This document shows positions 1-5,300 of a DNA stretch of 5,300 bases, one piece after another. Under the pieces are notes generated by a model. The model did not search any database. It saw only the letters and a program-made list of their open reading frames with translations, and was not told where the DNA came from. Both the position numbers and the translations under genes were made by a program. The stretch is from Alphaproteobacteria bacterium (GTDB lineage Bacteria; Pseudomonadota; Alphaproteobacteria; ATCC43930; CGMCC-115725), in contig JASHTP010000501.1 in assembly GCA_030040495.1 (NCBI GenBank), positions 1-5,300 of the forward strand, given 5' to 3'. The number at the start of each line of letters is the position of its first letter. Positions within the stretch are counted from its first letter, which is position 1.

Positions 1-9
1 GCCCCCGCC

Positions 10-1119
10 TCAGCCGACCGCGCTGCGGAAAATCCGCAGATAGTTGCCGCCGGCGATCTTTCCCGCCTCGTCGGGGGTGAAGCCGCCGCGCAGCATCGCG
101 GCGACGAGCTGCGCCCACTGGTCGTAGGTCTGCACGCTGCCGCGCGCGATCTGCTGGTCGGTGCCGATGCTGACGTGATCGACGCCGACCACGTCCACCA
201 TCTCCTTCAGCCCGTCGACATACTTGTCCAGGCTGGGGAAGAAGTGCCAGATGCCGATCGAGCCGCCGGTCTCGGCGATCGCCCGCGCATGGTCGCGGCT
301 GACCTGCCGGCCCCTCAGCGGCGTCGGCCCCATCGCCTTCGAGTCGGCGATCGCGGTGTGCGAGAGCAGCAGCGGCTTGGTGGCGACCTTGACCGCCTGC
401 TTCACCGTGTCCTCGGTCGCGTGCGCGACGTCGCAGACCAGGCCCAGCTTGTGGCAAGCCTGGATCGCCTCGGCGCCGAAGGAGGTGAGCCCGTCATGGG
501 TGACGGCGCCGGTCTGGTAATCGCCGATGTCGTTGGGCGTGTAATGCACCAGCTGCACATGCCGGACGCCGCGCTGGTGCGCCTCCTCGAGCCGCTCGAG
601 CTTGCGCTCGAGGAAGTCGAGCCCTTCGACGTCGGCGACGATTGCCGGCTGGCCGGCGGCATGCGCCGCCTCGAGCTCGGCCGCGGTATGGACGCGGCGC
701 AGCCCATGCCTCGCCACCATCTCGTCCATCCAGGCGAGGCGGTTGAGATGGTATTTGTAGAGCTCGCCCGGCCCGGGCGTGCGGGTGGCGCCGAGCACGC
801 CGGCGGCGTTGCGGCCGAGCACGGGACCGTCCGGCACGTCGGCGAGGCACGCGACCGCCAGCGATCCCGCGCGCATGCCGGTCGCGAGATCGTCGTTCGG
901 CGCGGCCATGGAGATGATCCCCGTCGTCCCGCCATGGCTGTGGACATCGACGGAGATGAACCGGCGCAACACGTCGCGCGCCGCCGCGGCGTCGTCGGCG
1001 CTCTGGGCCGCCGCCGCGTCCCGGCCGGCCGACGCGCCGAGCATGGCGCCGAGAGATGCCAGCACCGTGCCCCACATCCAGTGTCGGCGCGTCAGCGCGT
1101 GATGGCCGCAGCAATCCAT
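10..1119 (-). CDS. Tat-exported membrane dipeptidase-like metallohydrolase (peptidase M19)
   Basis: Complete 369-residue protein of the renal dipeptidase (M19) family, which hydrolyses dipeptides or related amide bonds with a two-zinc TIM-barrel active site. The N-terminus has a twin-arginine motif (T10-R11-R12-H-W) followed by a hydrophobic stretch to about residue 31 and an alanine-rich likely cleavage zone near residue 38, so export through Tat is inferred. Metal-site equivalents in order: H60-S-H62 on the first strand, E165 in DVEGLDFL, H192 in LVHYTPND (substrate-side histidine), H233 in CDVAHATED, H254 in LLLSHTAIAD and D321 in VSIGTDQQ. The C-terminal GGNYLRIF is typical of the family. 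The usual HxD first motif is HxH here. The ATG start is supported by a GGGGAGGG ribosome site (1127-1134) eight bases upstream. It is transcribed divergently from the ThrRS unit. The substrate cannot be told; members also act on D-amino-acid dipeptides and other amides. Confidence 0.93.
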   Translation of the reverse strand: MDCCGHHALTRRHWMWGTVLASLGAMLGASAGRDAAAAQSADDAAAARDVLRRFISVDVHSHGGTTGIISMAAPNDDLATGMRAGSLAVACLADVPDGPVLGRNAAGVLGATRTPGPGELYKYHLNRLAWMDEMVARHGLRRVHTAAELEAAHAAGQPAIVADVEGLDFLERKLERLEEAHQRGVRHVQLVHYTPNDIGDYQTGAVTHDGLTSFGAEAIQACHKLGLVCDVAHATEDTVKQAVKVATKPLLLSHTAIADSKAMGPTPLRGRQVSRDHARAIAETGGSIGIWHFFPSLDKYVDGLKEMVDVVGVDHVSIGTDQQIARGSVQTYDQWAQLVAAMLRGGFTPDEAGKIAGGNYLRIFRSAVG

Positions 1120-1226
1120 GGCGTTGCCCTCCCCGATGCGCCGGCGGCGCCGGCCGCGCCCACCATTGAGCCCCGCCGCCGCGCCCGCTTCAAGCCACGA
1201 TTGCGTGTGCGGCGCCGCGCTGCGCT

Positions 1227-1255
1227 TTGACAGCGCCGGCGCTTCGGACTAACTA
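1227..1255 (+). promoter_or_regulatory. Predicted housekeeping-sigma promoter of the thrS leader transcript
   Basis: A perfect TTGACA (1227-1232) is followed, after exactly 17 bases, by TAACTA (1250-1255), an acceptable alphaproteobacterial -10 although a poor match to the E. coli TATAAT. ACTAAT at 1252-1257 with a 19-base spacer is an alternative -10. The first choice places transcript start about seven bases on, at or next to A1262, which is the first base of the leader peptide start codon. This is inferred from sequence only; the -35 match is strong and the -10 is weak. Confidence 0.6.
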
Positions 1256-1261
1256 ATTGCC

Positions 1262-1351
1262 ATGGACATGCCGCCCTCCCGCCGGCCGGTGACGGCCGCG
1301 ACCACGACGACGACCCGCTATGGCGGGCCGCGGCGAGGTCGCTTGCGCTGA
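1262..1351 (+). CDS. Threonine-rich attenuation leader peptide (29 aa)
   Basis: A short frame beginning ATG GAC ATG and ending TGA encodes 29 residues, with a Thr at codon 11 and five consecutive Thr at codons 14-18 (ACC ACG ACG ACG ACC, 1301-1315), followed by R-Y-G-G and a basic tail. The run sits directly upstream of a threonyl-tRNA synthetase gene and just before a terminator, the arrangement of classical amino-acid leader peptides such as those of the thr, his and trp operons. No convincing Shine-Dalgarno sequence precedes either ATG (1262 or 1268). Since the predicted transcript start falls at about 1262, the message may be leaderless, as known for trpL of Sinorhizobium meliloti. The likely role is as a sensor of charged tRNA-Thr through ribosome stalling, rather than as a stable protein. 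A chance Thr run is possible in GC-rich DNA, but the matching target gene and hairpins make it unlikely. Confidence 0.78.
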   Translation: MDMPPSRRPVTAATTTTTRYGGPRRGRLR

Positions 1352-1383
1352 GCGCGCAGAGAGGACCAACCCCAGGCCCCGCC
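1298..1383 (+). promoter_or_regulatory. Attenuator switch: competing segment 1:2 and antiterminator 2:3 pairings
   Basis: Two exclusive folds can be drawn. Segment 1:2: GCGACC (1298-1303) pairs with GGTCGC (1337-1342), and inside it CCCGC (1314-1318) pairs with GCGGG (1323-1327) around a TATG loop; segment 1 is the Thr-codon run itself. Segment 2:3: GGCGGGCC (1322-1329) pairs with GGCCCCGCC (1375-1383), leaving one bulged C, with GGTC/GACC (1337-1340/1364-1367) and TGCGC/GCGCA (1344-1348/1354-1358) nested inside. The second fold uses the 5' arm of the terminator, so it would block it. A ribosome stalled at the first Thr codons would mask segment 1 and free segment 2 for antitermination; one that reaches the stop codon at 1349 would mask segment 2 and let the terminator form. 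The pairings were found by eye without energy calculation. Confidence 0.68.
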
Positions 1384-1403
1384 GGCGACGGACGGGGCCT
1401 TTT
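1374..1403 (+). terminator. Intrinsic terminator of the thrS attenuator
   Basis: AGGCCCCG (1374-1381) pairs perfectly with CGGGGCCT (1393-1400). Above it CCG/CGG (1382-1384/1389-1391) closes a GCGA tetraloop, with A1392 bulged. Four T residues (1400-1403) follow, the first being within the stem. The tract is short, but the stem is very strong. It lies 22 bases after the leader peptide stop codon and 44 bases before the ThrRS start, so it is an internal, regulated terminator; the nearest gene upstream points the other way. Confidence 0.8.
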
Positions 1404-1447
1404 CATGTCCGGGCTCGCGCGCCGTCTCCGGCCTCACGGAGCGAGCG

Positions 1448-2635
1448 ATGGACGACAGCGATCACCGACTCATCGGCAACCGCCTCGACCTCTTCCACCA
1501 GCAGGAGGAGGCGCCTGGCATGGCGTTCTGGCACCCGCGCGGCTTCGCGCTCGTCGCGGTGGTGGAGGACTATATCCGCCGGCGCATGCGCGAGGCGCTC
1601 TATCGCGAGGTGCGCACGCCGCTGCTGCTGGCACGCTCGCTCTGGGAGGCGAGCGGCCATTGGCAGAAATTCGGCGACGCCATGTTCTCGCTCGCCGAGG
1701 CTGAGCGGCAATTCGCGCTGAAGCCGATGAGCTGCCCCGGCCATATCCAGATCTTCAACCAGCGTGTGCGCTCCTTCCGCGAGCTGCCGCTGCGGCTCGC
1801 CGAGTTCGGCCTCTGCCACCGCAACGAGCCCTCGGGCGCGCTGCACGGGCTGATGCGCGGCCGCGCCTTCGTCCAGGACGACGCGCATGTCTTCTGCACC
1901 GAGGCGCAGATCGTCGGCGAAGTGGCGCGCTTCTGCGCGCTGCTGCGCCGCGTCTATGCCGATTTCGGCTTCGACGAGGTGAGCGTGGGATTCTCCACCC
2001 GGCCGGCGGAGCGCGCCGGCGCGGACGCGCTCTGGGACCGCGCCGAGGCGGCGCTCGCCGAGGCGGCGCGCGAGGCCGGCCTCGCCCCGGTCAAGCAGCC
2101 CGGCGAAGGCGCCTTCTACGGGCCGAAGCTCGAATTCGCGCTGCGCGACAATCGGGGCCGGCTCTGGCAATGCGGCACCATCCAGCTCGACTTCGTGCTG
2201 CCGGAGCGGCTCGACGCGCACTATGTCGACGCCGCCAACCGCCGCGAACGGCCGGCGATCCTGCACCACGCCGTGCTCGGCAGCATCGAGCGCTTCGTCG
2301 CGATCCTGCTCGAGCATTACCGCGGGGAGCTGCCGCTGTGGCTGGCGCCGGAGCAGCTCGCGGTCTGCACCATCGGCGAGGGCCAAGATGCCTATGCCGA
2401 GCGCGTCGGTTCGGTGCTTTCCGGCGAGGGCTTCCGCGTGGCGCTCGATCTCCGGCCGGAGCGGCTGGCGCGCAAGATCCTCGATGCGCGCGCCCGGGCG
2501 ATCCCGCTGCTGCTGGCGCTGGGGCCGCGCGAGGCGGCGGCGGAGAGCGTCGCGCTGCGCCGGCGCCACGGCAAAAGCGAGACGCTGCCGCTCGCCGGCG
2601 CGGCGGCCGCCCTCAGGGCGGAGGCGTTTCGGTGA
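1448..2635 (+). CDS. thrS: Short threonyl-tRNA synthetase lacking TGS and editing domains
   Basis: 395 residues, against roughly 640-680 for ordinary bacterial ThrRS. The protein begins at the linker before the class II core (DHRLIGNRLDL, residues 5-15). The core keeps motif 1 with its invariant proline (P58), motif 2 around R125 (CHRNEPSG), motif 3 (LGSIERF, R282), and zinc ligands C96 (MSCPGH), H147 (DDAHVF) and H273. Substrate-pocket residues match E. coli ThrRS (Q143, D145, Y224, K227, Q241, Q246). Residues ~296-395 form the anticodon-binding domain, with LRRRHGK conserved but KILD where KIRE is usual. It should charge tRNA-Thr in the cytoplasm but has no domain to clear Ser-tRNA-Thr. The ATG at 1448 follows GGAG (1438-1441) by six bases. 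The upstream attenuator implies induction by threonine starvation. A second, full-length thrS elsewhere in the genome is likely but not visible. A role in resistance to a ThrRS inhibitor is possible. Confidence 0.92.
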   Translation: MDDSDHRLIGNRLDLFHQQEEAPGMAFWHPRGFALVAVVEDYIRRRMREALYREVRTPLLLARSLWEASGHWQKFGDAMFSLAEAERQFALKPMSCPGHIQIFNQRVRSFRELPLRLAEFGLCHRNEPSGALHGLMRGRAFVQDDAHVFCTEAQIVGEVARFCALLRRVYADFGFDEVSVGFSTRPAERAGADALWDRAEAALAEAAREAGLAPVKQPGEGAFYGPKLEFALRDNRGRLWQCGTIQLDFVLPERLDAHYVDAANRRERPAILHHAVLGSIERFVAILLEHYRGELPLWLAPEQLAVCTIGEGQDAYAERVGSVLSGEGFRVALDLRPERLARKILDARARAIPLLLALGPREAAAESVALRRRHGKSETLPLAGAAAALRAEAFR

Positions 2636-2650
2636 CATGAGGCTGCAAGG

Positions 2651-2758
2651 CGATCCTGCGTCCTTCGACAGGCTCAGGATGAGGAGAACCGAGAATGGCC
2701 CCTACCGGGGGCCACGAAGAGACTTCCTCATCCTGAGCCAGTCGAAAAACGCAGATCG
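2651..2758. repeat. Long imperfect inverted repeat with internal hairpin (palindromic element)
   Basis: The 29-base arms 2657-2685 and 2725-2753 are reverse complements at 26 of 29 positions. Pairing extends outward through CGATC/GATCG (2651-2655/2754-2758) with one bulged base. The arm reads TTCGACAGGCTCAGGATGAGG at its core. Between the arms, TGGCCCC/GGGGCCA (2696-2702/2708-2714) forms a second perfect 7-bp hairpin with a five-base loop. It starts 15 bases after the ThrRS stop, so the transcript could fold into one long stem and act as a terminator or 3' stabiliser, although no T-run follows. I recall similar TCAGGATGAGG palindromes as dispersed repeats in alphaproteobacteria; that identity was not checked. 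No coding frame is supported in this gap. Confidence 0.8.
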
Positions 2759-2777
2759 GAATTGCAGCGGGATTGCC

Positions 2778-2783
2778 TATATT
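2778..2783 (+). promoter_or_regulatory. Possible -10 element (TATATT) of the exonuclease-ligase operon
   Basis: TATATT lies seven bases before the exonuclease start codon at 2791, so a transcript from it would start at or beside the ATG and be leaderless. No Shine-Dalgarno sequence is placed correctly for that ATG (GGGA at 2769-2772 is 18 bases away), which fits. However, there is no recognisable -35 at the expected 17-base spacing (ATCGGA at 2755-2760), so this is a weak suggestion. Confidence 0.28.
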
Positions 2784-2790
2784 CCCCGCC

Positions 2791-3801
2791 ATGTCCGTCA
2801 AGCCCGAAAGCTGGCTCAAGCCGACCGGGAAAGGGCTCTATTGCGAGCCCGGGGATTTCTTCGTCGATCCCGGCTGGCCGGCGGAGCGCGCCGTCATCAC
2901 GCACGGCCATGGCGACCATGCGCGCGCCGGCAACAAGCGGGTGCTGGCGACGAAGGAGACGCTCGCCATCATGCAGTGCCGCTTCGGCGAGGAGGCCGGG
3001 GAGAGCCTGCAGCCGCTCGCCTATGGCGAGACCGTCGAGCTGGGCGGCGTGCGGGTGCGGCTGGCGCCGGCGGGACACGTGCTGGGGAGCGCGCAGGTGG
3101 TGCTGGAGCATCAGGGCTGCCGCGTCACCGTCTCCGGCGACTACAAGCGCCGCGCCGATCCCACCTGTGCGCCCTTCGAGGTGCAGCAATGCGACGTCTT
3201 CGTCACCGAAGCGACGTTCGGACTGCCGGTCTTCCGCCATCCGCCGGCCGAGGGCGAGATCGGCCGGCTGCTGCATTCGCTCCGGCTCTTTCCCGAGCGC
3301 TGCCACGTCGTCGGCGTCTATGCGCTCGGCAAGTGCCAGCGCGTGCTGGCGCTGCTGCGCGCGGCCGGCTACGCCGAGCCCGTCTATGTCCACGGCGCGC
3401 TGCAGCCGCTTTGCGCGCTCTATGAGCGCTTCGGCGTCAAGCTCGGGCCGCTGCTGCCGGCGACCGGCGCCGCGCGCGACGAGCTTGCCGGCCGCATCGT
3501 GCTGGCGCCGCCGGGCTCGGTCTCCGATCTCTGGTCGCGGCGCATGCCCGATCCGATCTTCGCGCTCGCCTCGGGCTGGATGCGGGTCAAGCAGCGCGCC
3601 AAGCAGCGCGGCGTCGAGCTGCCGCTGGTCATCTCCGACCATGCCGACTGGGACGAGCTGACGGCGACGATGCGCGAGGTCGGCGCCGGCGAGATCTGGG
3701 TGACGCACGGCACGGAAGAGGCGCTCATCCGGCAGGCGAGCCTGGATGGCCTCCGGGCGCGGGCGCTGTCGCTCAAGGGATTCGAGGAGGAGGCGGAATG
3801 A
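2791..3801 (+). CDS. Ligase-associated MBL-fold DNA exonuclease
   Basis: 336-residue metallo-beta-lactamase/beta-CASP-like nuclease of the family found beside bacterial ATP-dependent DNA ligases (SNM1/CPSF-like, COG1236 type). It is inferred to trim DNA ends in repair before the ligase seals them. The metal motif HxHxDH is intact at residues 38-43 (THGHGDHA). Other family signatures follow: PAGHVLGSAQ (~91-100), the SGDYKRRADP aspartate motif (~113-122), TEATFGLPVF (~136-145), and near the C-terminus SDHADWDEL then VTHGTEEAL, the late histidine motifs of this fold. No signal peptide is present, so it is cytoplasmic. The ATG at 2791 (MSVKPESW) is chosen over an in-frame TTG at 2773 because homologues, as I recall them, begin near here and the TTG has no spaced ribosome site. 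The stop overlaps the ligase start as ATGA. DNA rather than RNA as substrate rests on the partner gene. Confidence 0.92.
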   Translation: MSVKPESWLKPTGKGLYCEPGDFFVDPGWPAERAVITHGHGDHARAGNKRVLATKETLAIMQCRFGEEAGESLQPLAYGETVELGGVRVRLAPAGHVLGSAQVVLEHQGCRVTVSGDYKRRADPTCAPFEVQQCDVFVTEATFGLPVFRHPPAEGEIGRLLHSLRLFPERCHVVGVYALGKCQRVLALLRAAGYAEPVYVHGALQPLCALYERFGVKLGPLLPATGAARDELAGRIVLAPPGSVSDLWSRRMPDPIFALASGWMRVKQRAKQRGVELPLVISDHADWDELTATMREVGAGEIWVTHGTEEALIRQASLDGLRARALSLKGFEEEAE

Positions 3802-5300
3802 ACCGCTTCGCCGCGCTCCTCGACGCGCTGCTCTTCACCCCGGCGCGGCTCGGCAAGCTCCGGCTGATGAGCGACTATTTCGCCGCGACGCCGGACCCCG
3901 AGCGCGGCTGGGCGCTGGCGGCGCTCACCGGCGAATTGAGCTTCCGCGAGGTCAAGGCGGCGCAGATCCGCGACCTGGTGCTGTCGCGCGTCGACGAGGA
4001 GCTTTTCGGCTGGTCCTACGATTTCGTCGGCGATCTCGCCGAGACCGCGTCGCTGATCTGGCCGGAGAAGCCCGGCGCCAACCGCGTACCGGGCCTCGCC
4101 GAGATCGTGACCGAGCTCAGCGAGGCCTCGCGCGCCAGCGCCGGCGCGCGGCTCGAGCGCTGGCTCGACGCGCTCGACGCCACCGGCCGCTGGGCGCTGC
4201 TGAAGCTCATCACCGGCGGCCTGCGCGTCGGCGTCTCGGCGCGGCTCGCCAAGACTTCGCTCGCCGAGCGCTGGTCGACGCCGCTCGAAGAGATCGAGGC
4301 GGTCTGGCACGGGCTGGCGCCGCCTTATGGCGCGCTCTTCGCCTGGCTCGAAGGGCAGGGGCCGCGCCCCGACACCTCGGGCAAGCCCACCTTCCAGCCG
4401 CTGATGCTGGCGCAGCCGCTCGACGAGAGCGAGCTCGCGACGCTCGATCCCGCGCTCTACCGCGCCGAGTGGAAATGGGACGGCATCCGCGTCCAGCTCG
4501 TCGCCAAAGGCGGCGAGAAGCGGCTCTATTCGCGCTCGGGCGACGAGATCGGCGCGGCTTTTCCCGACATCGTCCAGGCGCTGCCGGAGGAGGTCGTGCT
4601 CGACGGCGAGCTGCTGGTGCTGCGCGAGGGCGAGGTGATGCCGTTCAACGATCTCCAGCAGCGGCTCAACCGCAAGACCGCCTCGGCGAAGATGCTGGCG
4701 GAGTATCCCGCCTGGGTCAGGCTCTACGACCTGCTCGAGGAGGCGGGGCGGGATCTGCGCGATCTGCCCTTCGACGAGCGGCGGCGCCGGCTCGAGGCAT
4801 GGTACGGCGCGGCGCCGCGCGAGCGCATGGACGTCTCGCCGCTGATCGCGTTCTCGAGCTGGGACGAGCTCAGGCAGCTCCGCGACGGGGCGCGGGCGCG
4901 CGGCATCGAAGGGCTGATGCTGAAGCGCGGCGACAGCGCCTATCTCGCCGGCCGGCCGAAAGGCCCGTGGTTCAAATGGAAGCGCGGCGCGCTCACCGTC
5001 GACACCGTGCTGATGTACGCGCAGCGCGGCCACGGCAAGCGCTCCTCCTTCTATTCCGACTACACCTTCGGCGCCTGGCGCGAGGGGGCGCTGGTGCCGG
5101 TGGGCAAGGCCTATTCCGGCTTCACCGACGCGGAGCTGAAGCGCCTCGACCGCTGGGTGCGCGACAACACGGTGGAGCGCTACGGCCCGGTGCGCGAAGT
5201 GGCGCAGAAGCTGGTGCTGGAGATCGCCTTCGACAGCGTCCACCGCTCGAAGCGCCACAAATCCGGCCTGGCGCTGCGCTTCCCGAGAGTCCACCGCATC
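3798..5300 (+). CDS. ATP-dependent DNA ligase, repair type (C-terminus cut by window edge)
   Basis: Open from ATG 3798 to the window end: 501 residues without a stop. It seals nicks using ATP through a lysyl-AMP intermediate. Residues 1 to ~190 are the helical DNA-binding domain. The nucleotidyltransferase core has motif I KWDGIR with catalytic K226 and R231, DGEL at 269-272, a motif III-like VRLYDLLE, motif IV EGLMLK (371-376) and motif V FKWKR (392-396). The OB domain ends in motif VI-like SGLALRFPRVHRI (494-501 include RFPRVHRI), which normally lies about 30 residues before the end, so little is missing. AGGAGG (3785-3790) lies seven bases upstream and the start overlaps the exonuclease stop (ATGA), indicating translational coupling. 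It is a repair ligase distinct from the NAD-dependent replicative LigA. Helicase (Lhr-like) and PdeM-type genes often follow in this operon. Confidence 0.95.
   Translation, partial: MNRFAALLDALLFTPARLGKLRLMSDYFAATPDPERGWALAALTGELSFREVKAAQIRDLVLSRVDEELFGWSYDFVGDLAETASLIWPEKPGANRVPGLAEIVTELSEASRASAGARLERWLDALDATGRWALLKLITGGLRVGVSARLAKTSLAERWSTPLEEIEAVWHGLAPPYGALFAWLEGQGPRPDTSGKPTFQPLMLAQPLDESELATLDPALYRAEWKWDGIRVQLVAKGGEKRLYSRSGDEIGAAFPDIVQALPEEVVLDGELLVLREGEVMPFNDLQQRLNRKTASAKMLAEYPAWVRLYDLLEEAGRDLRDLPFDERRRRLEAWYGAAPRERMDVSPLIAFSSWDELRQLRDGARARGIEGLMLKRGDSAYLAGRPKGPWFKWKRGALTVDTVLMYAQRGHGKRSSFYSDYTFGAWREGALVPVGKAYSGFTDAELKRLDRWVRDNTVERYGPVREVAQKLVLEIAFDSVHRSKRHKSGLALRFPRVHRI

Noticed and set aside
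1135..1226. Minus-strand promoter for the M19 gene (TTGAAG opposite 1190-1195)
   Set aside because: The -35-like hexamer has no convincing -10 at the right distance in this very GC-rich stretch, so it is not reported as a feature.
175..1230. 351-codon plus-strand frame over the M19 gene
   Set aside because: Antisense shadow of a gene with signal peptide and metal motifs.
1262..1447. T-box riboswitch as an explanation of the thrS leader
   Set aside because: No T-box consensus or specifier-loop architecture is visible; the translated Thr-codon run and competing stems fit ribosome-mediated attenuation better.
1405..1704. ATG at 1405 right after the terminator, opening a 99-codon frame
   Set aside because: No ribosome site, no recognisable product, and it overlaps ThrRS in a different frame.
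1403..2638. 411-codon minus-strand frame opposite the ThrRS gene
   Set aside because: Antisense shadow; the plus strand has the clear ThrRS with ribosome site and attenuator.
2773..2790. TTG at 2773 as exonuclease start
   Set aside because: No spaced Shine-Dalgarno sequence (GGGA abuts it), and the added residues MPIFPA do not resemble family N-termini as I recall them.
2223..3425. 400-codon plus-strand frame spanning ThrRS end, repeat and exonuclease
   Set aside because: It crosses two recognised genes in another frame, and its Ser/Arg/Ala-rich translation is typical of an out-of-frame GC-rich read.
2728..3708. 326-codon minus-strand frame opposite the exonuclease
   Set aside because: Antisense shadow without recognisable domains; it also begins inside the palindromic repeat.
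3420..5294. 624-codon open frame on the minus strand opposite the exonuclease end and the ligase
   Set aside because: It is an antisense shadow caused by GC-rich codon bias; the protein is low-complexity (R/A/E/L) with no motifs, while the plus strand encodes a ligase with all catalytic motifs.

Overview
The window is GC-rich bacterial DNA of an alphaproteobacterial type. The evidence is the strong G/C preference at third codon positions, long antisense open frames, a Tat-exported M19 peptidase, a ligase-associated exonuclease/ligase pair, and a dispersed inverted repeat with a TTCGAC...GGCTCAGGATGAGG arm, which I associate from memory with alphaproteobacterial genomes. Genus cannot be fixed from the sequence.

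Layout. Positions 10-1119 (minus strand) encode a complete, probably periplasmic or lipid-free exported, membrane-dipeptidase-like (M19) metallohydrolase with a twin-arginine signal. It is divergent from everything else. The 328-base gap 1120-1447 is not empty. It carries a near-consensus promoter (TTGACA, 17-base spacer, TAACTA). The predicted transcript start lies at or next to an AUG opening a 29-codon leader peptide with five consecutive threonine codons (1301-1315). Mutually exclusive RNA hairpins follow, ending in an intrinsic terminator at 1374-1403. This is the complete anatomy of a ribosome-mediated transcription attenuator.

The gene it controls (1448-2635) encodes a 395-residue threonyl-tRNA synthetase with catalytic and anticodon-binding domains but no N-terminal TGS and editing domains. 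The regulatory signal (Thr codons) and the enzyme (ThrRS) agree, so the logic is a short, non-editing ThrRS induced when charged tRNA-Thr runs low. I regard this attenuator plus editing-less ThrRS as the main discovery candidate of the window.

A 108-base imperfect inverted repeat (2651-2758) lies between this gene and the next unit. It is probably a dispersed palindromic element that may also end transcription.

Positions 2791-3801 and 3798-5300 (plus strand) hold an MBL-fold DNA exonuclease and an ATP-dependent DNA ligase that overlap by ATGA. The ligase runs off the right edge after motif VI and probably lacks only its last few dozen residues. This pair is the start of the known bacterial ligase-associated DNA-repair operon, which commonly continues with an Lhr-like helicase and a PdeM-type phosphoesterase. 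Those genes, if present, lie outside the window. No tRNA, rRNA, CRISPR array or insertion sequence is visible.
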